A DNA stretch of 64,000 nucleotides, from the NCBI RefSeq assembly GCF_913774285.1, contig NZ_CAJYHX010000008.1, positions 298,129 through 362,128 of the forward strand, written 5' to 3'. This document shows, piece by piece, positions 18,622 to 27,714 of the stretch. Every line of letters begins with the position of its first letter. Position 1 is the stretch's first letter. Position numbers and translations under genes: made by a program. Source of the DNA: an uncultured Sphingomonas sp. (lineage in GTDB: Bacteria > Pseudomonadota > Alphaproteobacteria > Sphingomonadales > Sphingomonadaceae). The notes beneath the pieces were generated by a model. The model was not told the DNA's origin and did no database searches. It saw only the letters and a program-made list of their open reading frames with translations.

Positions 18622-20202
18622 ATGCTCGACGCCAATCTGACGCAGCAGCTCAAGGGCTATCTCGTGAACATCCGCGAGCCGATCGAGCTCGTTGCCAGCC
18701 TGGGCGAGGACGCCAAGTCGCGCGAGCTGGGCGAGCTGCTGGCGGCCATCGCCGCACTTTCCGACAAGATCGACCTCGTCCACGCCGACGACAAGCGCAA
18801 GCCCAGCTTCATGATCCGCCGCAAGGGCACCGATATCGGCGTGCGCTTCGCCGGCATCCCGATGGGGCATGAGTTCACCTCGCTGGTGCTGGCGCTGCTC
18901 CAGGTCGGCGGCCACCCCAGCAAGGCGGCGCAGGAGCTGATCGAGCAGGTCCGCAACATCGAGGGCGAGTTCAGCTTCGAGACCTATTTCTCGCTGTCGT
19001 GCCAGAACTGCCCGGACGTGGTGCAGGCGCTGAACCTGATGGCGGTGCTCAACCCCAATATCCGCCACGTCGCGATCGACGGCGCGCTGTTCAAGGACGA
19101 AGTCGAGGGCCGCAAGATCATGGCGGTGCCGACGGTGTACCTGAACGGCGAGCCCTTCGCCTCGGGCCGGATGGACCTGGAGCAGATCGTCGCCAAGATC
19201 GACACCGGCGCCGAAGCCCGCGCCGCCGAGAAGATCAAGCAGAAGGACCCCTTCGAGGTGCTGATCATCGGCGGTGGTCCCGCAGGGGCCGCAGCGGCGA
19301 TCTACACCGCGCGCAAGGGCATCCGCGTCGGCGTCGCGGCGGAGCGGTTCGGCGGTCAGGTGCTCGACACCATGGGCATCGAGAACTTCATCTCGGTCTC
19401 GCACACCGAAGGCCCCAAGCTGGTCGCACAGCTCGAGCAGCATGTGAAGGATTATGACGTCGACGTCATGAACCTGCAGCGCGCCGAGAAGCTGATCCCG
19501 GCCAAGCGCGAGGGCGGGCTGCACGAGGTCGTGCTGGCCAACGGCGCCAGCCTGAAGGCCAAGGCCATCATCCTCTCCACCGGCGCACGCTGGCGGCAGA
19601 TGAACGTGTCCGGCGAGGAAGAGTACAAGAACAAGGGCGTGGCCTATTGCCCGCACTGCGACGGCCCGCTGTTCAAGGGCAAGCGCGTCGCGGTGATCGG
19701 CGGCGGCAACTCGGGCGTCGAGGCGGCGATCGACCTCGCCGGCATCGTCGCGCACGTCACGCTGATCGAGTATGACAGCCAGCTCCGCGCCGACGCGGTG
19801 CTGCAGCGCAAGCTCGCCAGCCTGCCGAACGTGAAGATCCTCACCTCGGCGATGACCACGAGGGTCAATGGCGACGGCGAGAAGGTGTCGGGCCTGAGCT
19901 ACAAGGACCGCAATACCGGCGCCGAGCACGACATCGCGCTGGAAGGCATCTTCGTCCAGATCGGCCTGGTGCCCAACACTGAGTGGCTGAAGGACGCAGT
20001 GGCGCTCACCAATCGCGGCGAGATCGAGATCGATGCGCGCGGCGAGACCAGCCAGCCCGGCATCTTCGCGGCGGGCGACTGCACCACCGTGCCGTACAAG
20101 CAGATCGTGATCGCGATGGGCGCGGGTTCGACCGCGGCGCTCTCGGCCTTCGATTACATGATCCGCCTGCCGGAAGAAGAACTTCAGGCTGCTGCCGCCT
20201 GA
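18622..20202 (+). CDS. ahpF: Alkyl hydroperoxide reductase flavoprotein subunit F
   Basis: A 526-residue NADH-dependent disulfide reductase that recharges AhpC. The N-terminal tandem thioredoxin-like domain carries Cys127/Cys130 (CQNC). The thioredoxin-reductase-like part has an FAD motif GGGPAG near 217, the redox pair Cys343/Cys346 (CPHC), and an NADH-binding GGGNSG. The length matches E. coli AhpF. The ATG at 18622 is preceded by AGGAG. Confidence 0.96.
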   Translation: MLDANLTQQLKGYLVNIREPIELVASLGEDAKSRELGELLAAIAALSDKIDLVHADDKRKPSFMIRRKGTDIGVRFAGIPMGHEFTSLVLALLQVGGHPSKAAQELIEQVRNIEGEFSFETYFSLSCQNCPDVVQALNLMAVLNPNIRHVAIDGALFKDEVEGRKIMAVPTVYLNGEPFASGRMDLEQIVAKIDTGAEARAAEKIKQKDPFEVLIIGGGPAGAAAAIYTARKGIRVGVAAERFGGQVLDTMGIENFISVSHTEGPKLVAQLEQHVKDYDVDVMNLQRAEKLIPAKREGGLHEVVLANGASLKAKAIILSTGARWRQMNVSGEEEYKNKGVAYCPHCDGPLFKGKRVAVIGGGNSGVEAAIDLAGIVAHVTLIEYDSQLRADAVLQRKLASLPNVKILTSAMTTRVNGDGEKVSGLSYKDRNTGAEHDIALEGIFVQIGLVPNTEWLKDAVALTNRGEIEIDARGETSQPGIFAAGDCTTVPYKQIVIAMGAGSTAALSAFDYMIRLPEEELQAAAA

Positions 20203-20207
20203 GCCCT

Positions 20208-20236
20208 CTCCCCCTCCCGCACTGCGGGAGGGGGAG
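20208..20236. repeat. REP-like GC palindrome (family A, single copy) after ahpF
   Basis: A 14-bp perfect inverted repeat (CTCCCCCTCCCGCA / TGCGGGAGGGGGAG) with almost no loop lies between ahpF and oxyR. It belongs to the same palindrome family as the copies in uvrA and near 60.3 kb, and may double as an ahpF 3'-end stabiliser. Confidence 0.75.
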
Positions 20237-20309
20237 CACTTTCCGCTATTCGCTTCCCATGTTCGATCCGGCCACTATATACCCGCTCGACCATCGAGAG
20301 AGGCGATTA

Positions 20310-21212
20310 GTGGCGCAAACCTACCTCCCCACCCTCAAGCAGCTACAATATCTGGTGGCGCTGAACGACGCCGGCCATTTCGGCCGCGCGGCGGAGGCGT
20401 GCTTCGTTACCCAGTCGACCCTGTCGGCGGGCATCCGCGAGCTGGAGACGCTGATCGGCGTCGTGCTGGTCGAGCGGACCCGCCGGGTGGTGCGCTTCAC
20501 GCCGCTGGGCGAGCGGATCGTGGAGAAGGCCCGCCGCGTGCTGCGCGAGGCGGACGAACTGGGCGACCTCGCCCGCGCCGCCGGTCGCCCGCTGTCGGGC
20601 GAGATGCGGATGAGCGTGATCCCGACCATCGCGCCGTTCCTGCTGCCGCGCATCCTGCCCCGGCTCCGCCAGCAATATCCCGACCTCAAGCTCTATCTGC
20701 GCGAAGAGACGAGCGGCCAGGCCTGCGAGGCGCTGAACCATGGCCGCACCGACTGCGTGCTGCTGGCACTCCCCTTCTCCTGCGGCGACGTGGAGAGCGC
20801 CCGGCTGTTCGACGACCGCCTGTTCGTCGCCTTCCGCGACGGGGAGATGGACCCGACCGCGACCATCCACCCCGATGCGATCGACGAGACGCGGCTGCTG
20901 ATGCTCGAGGACGGCCACTGCCTGAAGGACCATGCGCTGGCCGCCTGCAATCGCCCGGAGATGCGCGCCGAGGCGACGATGCTCGGCACCTCGCTCCACA
21001 CCATGGTGCAGATGGTCGACAACGGCCTGGGCGTCACGATGCTGCCGGAGATGGCGGTGGATGCGGGCATCCTGGAGCATACGTCGGTCAAGGCGCGGCC
21101 GCTGGATTCCATCAACGCCTCGCGCAACATTGCGCTGGTATGGCGCAAGGCCTCCCCGCGTGAGCGCGACTTCCGGCTGCTGGCGGACGTGCTGATCGCG
21201 GCGCGAACCTAG
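20310..21212 (+). CDS. oxyR: LysR-type hydrogen-peroxide-sensing regulator OxyR
   Basis: A 300-residue LysR regulator with an N-terminal winged helix (LPTLKQLQYLVALNDAGHF, then CFVTQSTLSAGI). Its sensing pair is conserved: Cys204 in LEDGHC and Cys213 nine residues later, as Cys199/Cys208 in E. coli. I chose the GTG at 20310 because GAGAGAGG precedes it; an in-frame ATG at 20259 would add 17 non-conserved residues. It lies 3' of ahpC-ahpF, consistent with being their activator. Its stop overlaps the convergent toxin gene. Confidence 0.92.
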   Translation: MAQTYLPTLKQLQYLVALNDAGHFGRAAEACFVTQSTLSAGIRELETLIGVVLVERTRRVVRFTPLGERIVEKARRVLREADELGDLARAAGRPLSGEMRMSVIPTIAPFLLPRILPRLRQQYPDLKLYLREETSGQACEALNHGRTDCVLLALPFSCGDVESARLFDDRLFVAFRDGEMDPTATIHPDAIDETRLLMLEDGHCLKDHALAACNRPEMRAEATMLGTSLHTMVQMVDNGLGVTMLPEMAVDAGILEHTSVKARPLDSINASRNIALVWRKASPRERDFRLLADVLIAART

Positions 21213-21523
21213 GGTTCCCAGACGGCGCGGAGCTGCTCCAGCTGATGCATCCGCTCGTGGAGGATGGTGACGATGCCGATCGTCCCATCCGCGCGCTCAC
21301 GCCAATAGACGATGTGGTGTTCAGCCCGCGCGAAGTATAGCGGAGCGCCGAATTCTGCCGGTAGCGGGCGCCATGGAACCCGTTTGGCCGCAATCGCTCC
21401 AAGTCGCTCGAACAATGCGCGAATGTAGGCGTCCGCTTGGTCCTCGCCCCATTGATCGGCCGTGTACTCGTAAATTTCATCGAGCCGACGGTCGGCGGCA
21501 GGCTCGATGAAGAAGCCGCTCAT
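21209..21523 (-). CDS. RelE/ParE-family toxin
   Basis: A 104-residue protein with the ParE fold pattern: FIEPAADRRLDEIYEYTADQWGEDQADAY, then LYFARAEHHIVYWRERADGTIGIVTILHERM. ParE toxins poison DNA gyrase, while RelE homologues cleave mRNA; which applies here cannot be told from sequence alone. Its ATG overlaps the antitoxin stop by 4 bp (ATGA). Its stop codon overlaps the oxyR stop tail-to-tail within one CTAG. Confidence 0.88.
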   Translation of the reverse strand: MSGFFIEPAADRRLDEIYEYTADQWGEDQADAYIRALFERLGAIAAKRVPWRPLPAEFGAPLYFARAEHHIVYWRERADGTIGIVTILHERMHQLEQLRAVWEP

Positions 21524-21789
21524 CGTGCGGCGCGCCGCGCGCGGTTGCGTTCCAAAACCTCGTCGGCGGTGACGTAGACATACTCCTCGTCCGGCGTCGC
21601 GAAGGCGCGCTGCAGCTCGGCCTTGAGCGTCTCGAACATCTCGCGCTCGACGCGCTCCTTGTCGCGGCGGATCAGGTCGCGGACATATTCGCTGACGTTC
21701 TCGTACAGCCCGTCCTCGCCGACGTTGCGGGCAACGAAGTCGCTCAAGGGGCCGGAGACTCGGACGTTGAGGTTCATCGGCTTGGTCAT
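21520..21789 (-). CDS. ParD/CopG-type ribbon-helix-helix antitoxin
   Basis: An 89-residue antitoxin. The N-terminal beta strand (MNLNVRVS) and helix (YENVSEYVRDLIRRDKER) form the ribbon-helix-helix DNA-binding unit. The C-terminal acidic/helical tail should wrap the toxin. It precedes and overlaps the toxin gene, the usual ParDE order. A 33-bp imperfect palindrome directly upstream is the likely autoregulatory operator. Confidence 0.87.
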   Translation of the reverse strand: MTKPMNLNVRVSGPLSDFVARNVGEDGLYENVSEYVRDLIRRDKERVEREMFETLKAELQRAFATPDEEYVYVTADEVLERNRARRAAR

Positions 21790-21790
21790 G

Positions 21791-21823
21791 GCTGTACAGA
21801 TATCATGGAATATCCTGTACAGC
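21791..21823 (-). promoter_or_regulatory. Palindromic operator upstream of the toxin-antitoxin operon
   Basis: GCTGTACAGATAT and ATATCCTGTACAGC form an imperfect inverted repeat (9-bp perfect outer arms GCTGTACAG / CTGTACAGC) immediately before the antitoxin ATG. The position and symmetry fit a ribbon-helix-helix autorepression site. It also touches the last base of the moaE stop codon. Confidence 0.7.
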
Positions 21824-22260
21824 TACGCCCAGCCGGCTGCCGCCTCCGTGTCGCCAGCGCGAGGTTCCACCCAGCGCATGCCGCCGGCCAGCCATTCGCG
21901 CTTCCAGAAGGGCGCGTCGGTCTTGAGCCGGTCGATCAGATAGGCGCAGGCCTCCAGCGCCTCGCGCCGGTGCGCCGCAGCGGTGCCGACGAACACGATC
22001 CGCTCGCCTGCCGTCATGCGGCCGACGCGGTGTACGATGGTGACGCCGAGCAGGTTCCAGCGCTCGATCGCCGCCTCGGCCAGCGCGCAGAGCGCCGCCT
22101 CGGTCATCCCGGGATAATGCTCCAGCTCCAGCGCCTCGACGCCGTCGTCGGTGCGCACCACGCCGGTAAAGGTGGCGACACCGCCCGCCCCGCGTTCCTC
22201 CAGCGCCGCGACTTCGACGCCCAGCTCGATCGGCGCGGGATCGACCGAGACGCGGATCAT
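21823..22260 (-). CDS. moaE: Molybdopterin synthase large (catalytic) subunit
   Basis: A 145-residue MoaE. Conserved segments include GGVATFTGVVRTDDG, LELEHYPGMTE, the IVHRVGRMTAGE region, and the C-terminal lysine motif KTDAPFWKREW that forms the active site. It adds sulfur to precursor Z with MoaD to make molybdopterin. The ATG overlaps the moaD stop, so moaD-moaE are coupled. Confidence 0.94.
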   Translation of the reverse strand: MIRVSVDPAPIELGVEVAALEERGAGGVATFTGVVRTDDGVEALELEHYPGMTEAALCALAEAAIERWNLLGVTIVHRVGRMTAGERIVFVGTAAAHRREALEACAYLIDRLKTDAPFWKREWLAGGMRWVEPRAGDTEAAAGWA

Positions 22261-22514
22261 CCGCCCGTCACCGGCGGGAAGATCGCCACTTCGCGCGCAT
22301 TGCCCAGCAGCGCGTCCAGCGGGACGAAGCGCTGGTCGATCGCGGCGCGCAGCTTTGCAGGCTCGGCAAAGGCGGCGGCATGGCCGGCGCTCTGCTGCGC
22401 GAGCCAGTCGATCAGGTCGGCAACGTTGCGCACCGCCTCGGGCGGATCAACCTGCTCCTCGCCGGTCCCGATCCGTTCGCGCACCCAGGCGAAATAGAGC
22501 ATCGAAAGGGTCAT
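22257..22514 (-). CDS. moaD: Molybdopterin synthase sulfur-carrier subunit
   Basis: An 85-residue ubiquitin-fold sulfur carrier ending in the diagnostic Gly-Gly (PPVTGG), which is thiocarboxylated. The start is the ATG at 22514, overlapping the pgsA stop; an internal ATG four codons later (MLYFAW) is equally plausible. It is coupled to moaE. Confidence 0.92.
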   Translation of the reverse strand: MTLSMLYFAWVRERIGTGEEQVDPPEAVRNVADLIDWLAQQSAGHAAAFAEPAKLRAAIDQRFVPLDALLGNAREVAIFPPVTGG

Positions 22515-23068
22515 CAGCTGTCCATGTGGCTCAGGCCGACGCGGAGATAATCCCAGCCGGTGATCGCGGTCAGCACCGCCGCGCCCCACAGGGTGGTGAT
22601 CCCCACCGTCAGCACCCAGCCCCATTCGGGCACCGCGCCGGAAAGGATCAGCGTTCCCAGTGACACCAGTTGCAGCGTCGTCTTCCACTTGGCGAGCCGC
22701 GACACCGGCACCGAGACCTGGATCCCGCCCAGGAACTCGCGCAACCCCGATACGGCGATTTCGCGCAGCAGGATTACCAGCGCCGCGATAACGTGCCAGT
22801 CGGCGATCACGCCCTTGCCCACCAGGATCAGGATCACCGCAGCGACCATGATCTTGTCGGCAATGGGATCGAGAAACACGCCGAGCTTCGACACCGTGCC
22901 CTGCGCGCGCGCCAGATAGCCGTCGAAGTAATCGGTGATGCCCATCAGGCAGTAGAGCGCAAAGGCGACCGCGTACCCGGGCGCCCAATGCGGCCACCAC
23001 AGGAACCCCACCAGCAACGGCACCATGAAGATGCGCGACAGGGTGAGAATGTTCGGCAACGTCAACAT
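22514..23068 (-). CDS. pgsA: CDP-diacylglycerol-glycerol-3-phosphate 3-phosphatidyltransferase
   Basis: A 184-residue inner-membrane enzyme that makes phosphatidylglycerophosphate for PG and cardiolipin. The CDP-alcohol phosphatidyltransferase signature (D-x2-DG-x2-AR-x8-G-x3-D-x3-D) is intact from Asp46 to about 71 (DYFDGYLAR through FLDPIAD). Four to five hydrophobic helices are visible. The longer frame upstream has no conserved content, so MLTLPNILTLSR is the start. Confidence 0.94.
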   Translation of the reverse strand: MLTLPNILTLSRIFMVPLLVGFLWWPHWAPGYAVAFALYCLMGITDYFDGYLARAQGTVSKLGVFLDPIADKIMVAAVILILVGKGVIADWHVIAALVILLREIAVSGLREFLGGIQVSVPVSRLAKWKTTLQLVSLGTLILSGAVPEWGWVLTVGITTLWGAAVLTAITGWDYLRVGLSHMDS

Positions 23069-23123
23069 CGGCAAAGCCCTAGCACCGGCACCGGCCCAGC
23101 GGGAGAGCCAAAGGCAGGTCCGA

Positions 23124-23924
23124 TCAGAAGAATTCGTCGAGCCGCAGATGAAAGTCGAGCTTCGCCGGATCGAGCGCGATTCCATAGGCTTGCAGCATCG
23201 CTGCAGCTGCTTCCTCACCGAATTCGGCCAGACTGTGCCAGAGGATCGCAAGGTCCTGCCATGGGTCGGCAACGCCTACCCGTCCCAGATCGATGCAGCC
23301 GGTAACGTCGCCGTCGACCACCAGCAGATTGTCGAGCGAGAAGTCGCCATGCGTCACCACCCGGTCGAACGCTGGGGGCATCGCGGCGCGCATCTCGTCC
23401 CACACCGCACGCGCAGACTTGCCCAGCCGCGCCGCATCGAATTCATCCTCCTCGACAAGCCCGGCTTCCATCCGATCCTTCGCCGCGGCGAGCCGCACCG
23501 CGCTATCGGCATTGAACGGGCAGCGCTCGACGGGGATAGCGTGCAGTCGCCGCAGGAACCGCGCAAGCGATGCGGCCAGCACCGGGGCGGCGGCAGGATC
23601 TTCCTCCAGCAGCTGATAGGCGGTGCGCCCGGGCAGCCGGCCGGTCAGCAGCCAGCCGCCGCCCGCCTCCAGCCCGAAGCCGTGCAGCGGCGGCACCGGC
23701 AGGTATCCGGAGAGCCAGCGCAGCCGCGCCATCTCGTCCACCAGATCCGACAGCGTGTCCGCCCCCGCCATCTTCAGATAAAGGTCGCCCTCGCCCTCCC
23801 GCACCAGCCGATGGACCGCGCAGCCGGACTCGCCGACCTGGTCGCGAAACCAGGTCCGCTCCGCGACCAGCGCCGCCAGGCCTGCCGGCACCGCAACCGG
23901 TTCGATCGCCACTTCCCTGCTCAT
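23124..23924 (-). CDS. APH(3')-like aminoglycoside phosphotransferase
   Basis: A 266-residue protein-kinase-like phosphotransferase. The catalytic loop THGDFSLDN (about 190-198) and the metal-binding DLGR (about 209) match the APH(3') family, whose members phosphorylate kanamycin-type drugs. A lysine in LYLKMAG fits the ATP-binding site. The length is the family norm. GC content and codon style match the neighbours, so this looks like a resident gene rather than a recent cassette. The true substrate is untested. The ATG at 23924 is preferred over 24011. Confidence 0.85.
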   Translation of the reverse strand: MSREVAIEPVAVPAGLAALVAERTWFRDQVGESGCAVHRLVREGEGDLYLKMAGADTLSDLVDEMARLRWLSGYLPVPPLHGFGLEAGGGWLLTGRLPGRTAYQLLEEDPAAAPVLAASLARFLRRLHAIPVERCPFNADSAVRLAAAKDRMEAGLVEEDEFDAARLGKSARAVWDEMRAAMPPAFDRVVTHGDFSLDNLLVVDGDVTGCIDLGRVGVADPWQDLAILWHSLAEFGEEAAAAMLQAYGIALDPAKLDFHLRLDEFF

Positions 23925-24035
23925 GTTCACCCCTCGTTCTCCACCGTACCGATTAATCGATTGAAGCCGCGCGCGCCCCCCGGTATGCCGCCCCCTCACC
24001 GTGCGGAACACCGCAGCGAGGGGAGCTATTGTCGA

Positions 24036-25331
24036 ATGATCGGTGCGCTCGGGCTTATGAAGGAGCGCCGCTTCCTGCCCCTATTCATCACGCAGTTCCT
24101 GGGAGCGTTCAACGACAACCTCTTCAAGAACGCGATGATCTTCTTCGCGACCTACCAGATCTTCAACTCGGTGGAGGAAGAGACACGGTTCAGCGCGATC
24201 GCCACCGGCATCTTCATCCTGCCCTTCTTCCTCTTCTCCGCGCTGGCCGGCCAGCTCGCCGATACGCATGACAAGGCGAAGATCATGCGGATCATCAAGG
24301 CGGCCGAAGTGGGCATCATGCTCGTCGGCGCCGCAGGCATCTTCCTCAAGAGCCTGCCGCTGATGCTGGTCGCGCTGGTCGGCATGGGGGTGCACTCCAC
24401 CTTCTTCGGGCCGATCAAGTACGCGGTGCTGCCGCAGCATCTGGCCGAAGACGACGTGCTGGGCGGCACCGGCATGATCGAGGCGGGCACCTATGTCGCG
24501 ATCCTGTGCGGCACCATCGCCGGCGGGCTGATCAGCGCGCATGCGGCGGCCTTCGCGGTGATCGGCGTGGCGCTGGTCGGCTGGATCGCCTCGCTGCAGA
24601 TCCCGCCCGCCCCGCCGCTGACGCATCTGGAAATCGACCTCAACATCTTCCGCGCCTCGCACCGGCTGATCTCGGCGACGATGCACATCCGCCGGCTGTT
24701 CCTGGCGATCCTTTCGATCAGCGTGTTCTGGTCGATCGCGGCGGTGCTGGGCGTGCTGTTCCCGCCGCTCGTCAAGAACGTGTTCCACGCCCAGAAGGAC
24801 GTGGCGAGCGTGTTCCTCGGCATCTTCTCGATCGGTATCGCGATCGGATCGGTGATCATCAACAAGCTGCTGAAGGGCAATGTCTCGGCGCGCTACTGCG
24901 TGCCCTCGGTGCTGGCGATGACCGTGTTCGTGATCGATTTCCACTTCACCGCCCGCTACTGGCCGGTGCACGAAGGGCCACTGCTCAAGACGATGGACTT
25001 CGTCCAGATGCCGGCGGCGTGGCATGCGCTGGGCGACCTGATCCTGATCGCCACCACCGGCGGCATGTTCGTGGTGCCGCTCTACGCCTTCCTCACCACC
25101 ACCGTCGAAAAGTCGCAGACCGCGCGGACGGTGGCGGCGAACAACGTCGTCAACTCGGGCGCGATGGTGCTGGGCTCGGTGGGCATCTTCGGCTTCACCC
25201 GCATTCCCGGCATCAACGTCGAGGATGCGCTGTGGGTGGTGGTCGCGCTGGCGCTGGCCTCCGCCTGGTGCGCCCGCAAGCTGCACAAGGAAGGCGATGT
25301 CCCCCGCCGCGGGGACGCGCCCGAGGTCTGA
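24036..25331 (+). CDS. MFS transporter, LplT-like
   Basis: A 431-residue membrane protein with 12 likely helices. The N-terminus FLPLFITQFLGAFNDNLFKNA and the FFGPIKYAVLPQHL motif are hallmarks of the LplT/lysophospholipid-transporter branch of the major facilitator superfamily. In other bacteria this transporter is fused or linked to an acyltransferase (Aas); here it stands alone near pgsA. GAGGGGAG lies about 10 nt before the ATG. Confidence 0.88.
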   Translation: MIGALGLMKERRFLPLFITQFLGAFNDNLFKNAMIFFATYQIFNSVEEETRFSAIATGIFILPFFLFSALAGQLADTHDKAKIMRIIKAAEVGIMLVGAAGIFLKSLPLMLVALVGMGVHSTFFGPIKYAVLPQHLAEDDVLGGTGMIEAGTYVAILCGTIAGGLISAHAAAFAVIGVALVGWIASLQIPPAPPLTHLEIDLNIFRASHRLISATMHIRRLFLAILSISVFWSIAAVLGVLFPPLVKNVFHAQKDVASVFLGIFSIGIAIGSVIINKLLKGNVSARYCVPSVLAMTVFVIDFHFTARYWPVHEGPLLKTMDFVQMPAAWHALGDLILIATTGGMFVVPLYAFLTTTVEKSQTARTVAANNVVNSGAMVLGSVGIFGFTRIPGINVEDALWVVVALALASAWCARKLHKEGDVPRRGDAPEV

Positions 25332-25338
25332 ACCCGGG

Positions 25339-25503
25339 TTACAGCAGGAAGGTGTAGAAGCAGACGAAGAAGGCGGTGAAGCTCAGCGCGAAGAGCTTCA
25401 CGTCGCCGTCCTTGCTCGCCTTGCGCTGGCGCGCGATCACCTGCCGCACATGGCGGCGGAACGGATGGCGGCGGGTGCCGCGTAGGGCGAACGGCTGCTG
25501 CAT
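25339..25503 (-). CDS. Small conserved-looking membrane protein (54 aa)
   Basis: A short frame of 54 codons running from an ATG at 25503 to a TAA at 25341. It has a basic N-terminus (RGTRRHPFRRHVRQVIARQRKASKDGD) and a single C-terminal hydrophobic helix (VKLFALSFTAFFVCFYTFLL). Coding is supported by the coherent basic/TM layout and high third-position GC. The function is unknown. It is convergent with the LplT-like gene, with 7 nt between stops. Confidence 0.65.
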   Translation of the reverse strand: MQQPFALRGTRRHPFRRHVRQVIARQRKASKDGDVKLFALSFTAFFVCFYTFLL

Positions 25504-25680
25504 GGCACGAGGTTAACGCGCCGTTTACGATTTCGGCCAGCCGCAAGCGTGGTTAACGGCGTCCCGCGGCGGGATGCCCGGCGCCGGTCGCGCACGCCCC
25601 CGATGCAACCCCCAAATGGGGGGGTGCGCGATGCTCGCCTTGGGCTGGCGACGTTGCGGCGGCCGCGGCATCCTCGCGCC

Positions 25681-27252
25681 ATGTGGGATTTCGGGGATCG
25701 CGCCCGGGGCGGCGGCAACGTCGCGCTGTCGGGCGGCACGCGGCTGGGCACCGCGCTGGACGGCGCCCGCCTGCGCGCGCTCGCCGCCGCATTGCTCGCC
25801 TTTGGCATCTTCGGAGTCGACAGCTTCACCAGCTTCCACAGCGCGATCGCCACGCTGTACGTGCTGGTGCTGCTGCTCGCCGGCCCGAGCCTCGATCGGC
25901 GGCAGCTGCTCGGCTGGAGCATCGCCTGCGCCGCGCTGACGATCGCGAGCTTCGTCGCGGTCCACCGCGCAGCGCCTGCCACCGAAGCGCTGCTGCGGCT
26001 GGTGGTCAGCCTCTCGGCCAACGCCGTCACCACCGCGTTGCTGCTCCACAGGATCGTCCTCGACGAACGCGTGGCACACGAGGAGCGCCGCTATGCGACG
26101 ATGACCGACACTTTGGCCATCGCCATCTGGGAACATGATTTCCGCTGCGTCGACGCCGCGATCCAGGCGCTACGCGCCGACGGCGTCACCGATCTGCGCG
26201 CCTATCTGGCCGCGCATCCCGAATTCGTCGCCGAGGTCCGCCGCCAGGTGCGCATCACCGACGTCAACCGGACCGCGCTCGATCTGATGGGCGTGCCGAG
26301 CAAGGCCGCCTTCTTCCGCAAGCTCGGCGACTTCCTCCCCGAGACCGACGCCAGCTTCGCCGACTGCATCCTCGCGATCGACGAGCGCCGCCCGATGTTC
26401 CAGGCCGAGACCCAGGTGATCGCCGCCGACGGATCGCCGATCGACATCATCGTCGCCTTCAGCCTCGCCCCTGGGACCTGTCTGGCGCACGTGCCGGGCA
26501 GCATCCTCGACATCCGCCAGCGCAAGCGGCTGGAGACCACCGTCGAGCGTACCCGCATCGAGCTGGAGCGCGTCCAGCGCACCGCGGCGATCGGCGCAAT
26601 GTCCGCCTCGATCGCGCACGAGATCAACCAGCCGATCTCCGCCGTGCAAAGCTATGCCGATGCGGCCGCGCGCTGGCTCGCCCGGCCGGAGCCGGACCTG
26701 GATGAGGTGCGGCTGTCGCTGGCGGGGCTTCACCAGGCGGTGGCCAATGTCCATGCGGTGATCCAGCGGGTGCGCTCGCTGGTCGGCGGGTCGCAGGGCG
26801 AGATGCAGCCGCTGCAGCTGGGCAGCCTCGTCGCCGACACGCTGGCGATCGCCGCCCGCGACCTCGACGCCCACGGCGCGCGCATCCAGGTCGCCCCGCT
26901 GGGGGAGCCGCGGGTACTGGGCGATCCGATCCTGCTCAAGCACCTGCTGCTCAACCTGATCACCAACGCGCTGCAGGCGATGGAAAGCGCGGGCGTTGCC
27001 GACAAGCGCATGGACCTGACGCTCCACGCCAAGGACGATCATGTCCTGCTGCTGCTGCGCGATCATGGCCCCGGCATCGCCCCCGGCCTGGCCGAGCCCT
27101 TCGAGACCTTCGCCACGACCAAGCCGGGCGGCATGGGGCTGGGCCTGTCGATCTGCCGCTCGATCGTCGAGCTGCACGACGGCCGCATCTCGCTCGCCAA
27201 CCACCCCGATGGCGGCGCGCTGGCGGCGATCGAACTGCCGCTGGCGGCCTGA
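25681..27252 (+). CDS. Membrane PAS-domain sensor histidine kinase
   Basis: A 523-residue kinase. Several hydrophobic helices occupy about residues 25-130, followed by a PAS-like region with long insertions (about 140-290). The HisKA phosphoacceptor is His313 in SIAHEINQPISAV, the FixL/DctB-like type. The ATPase domain has N (LLLNLITNALQAM), G1 (DHGPGIAPG) and G2 (GGMGLGLSI) boxes. The ATG at 25681 is chosen; the frame upstream is arginine-rich and unconserved. It is convergent with a receiver-only gene by one base and next to a FixJ-type regulator, its likely partners. Confidence 0.88.
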   Translation: MWDFGDRARGGGNVALSGGTRLGTALDGARLRALAAALLAFGIFGVDSFTSFHSAIATLYVLVLLLAGPSLDRRQLLGWSIACAALTIASFVAVHRAAPATEALLRLVVSLSANAVTTALLLHRIVLDERVAHEERRYATMTDTLAIAIWEHDFRCVDAAIQALRADGVTDLRAYLAAHPEFVAEVRRQVRITDVNRTALDLMGVPSKAAFFRKLGDFLPETDASFADCILAIDERRPMFQAETQVIAADGSPIDIIVAFSLAPGTCLAHVPGSILDIRQRKRLETTVERTRIELERVQRTAAIGAMSASIAHEINQPISAVQSYADAAARWLARPEPDLDEVRLSLAGLHQAVANVHAVIQRVRSLVGGSQGEMQPLQLGSLVADTLAIAARDLDAHGARIQVAPLGEPRVLGDPILLKHLLLNLITNALQAMESAGVADKRMDLTLHAKDDHVLLLLRDHGPGIAPGLAEPFETFATTKPGGMGLGLSICRSIVELHDGRISLANHPDGGALAAIELPLAA

Positions 27253-27253
27253 A

Positions 27254-27619
27254 CTACCCGCCGAGCGCCCGTGCCAGTGCGCCGGCGAGCAGGTCGGGAT
27301 CGACCGGTTTGTCCAGCAGCGCCACCAGGTCCAGCGACGCCGCGCGGGCGCGCAGCTCGGCGGAGGGATAGGCGGTCATCAGGATCACCGGCACCATCGA
27401 GCCCCGCGCCCGCAGCGTCTGGCGCAGCTCCAGCCCCGATCGGCCGGGCATCTGCAGGTCGGTCAGCACGCAGTCTGCCGTTTCGCCGTCCCCGGCCTCC
27501 AGATAGGCATCGGCAGAGGGATAGAGGGCGGTGCGATAGCCGAACGAGCGGATCAGGCTCGCCGCTGCATCGCGCACCAGGGCATCGTCATCCACCACCG
27601 CAACCAGGCTGTCCGGCAC
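27254..27619 (-). CDS. Single-domain response regulator (receiver only)
   Basis: A 121-residue CheY-like receiver. The acidic pocket is VVDDDA (residues 8-13), the phospho-acceptor Asp54 in LTDLQMP, Thr82 and Lys104 (DKPV). There is no output domain. The start is read as a GTG at 27619 with GGAG 8 nt upstream; no suitable ATG is present. It may act as a phosphate sink or a modulator of the adjacent kinase/FixJ pair. Confidence 0.8.
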   Translation of the reverse strand: MPDSLVAVVDDDALVRDAAASLIRSFGYRTALYPSADAYLEAGDGETADCVLTDLQMPGRSGLELRQTLRARGSMVPVILMTAYPSAELRARAASLDLVALLDKPVDPDLLAGALARALGG

Positions 27620-27714
27620 GCGCACCGCTCCAACGTCGCCGGGCCATCCGGGACTGTTGCCTGGGTAGAGCGCAATGCCGCGGCTGTAAGCTATACGCTC
27701 GGTTACTCGGGGAA

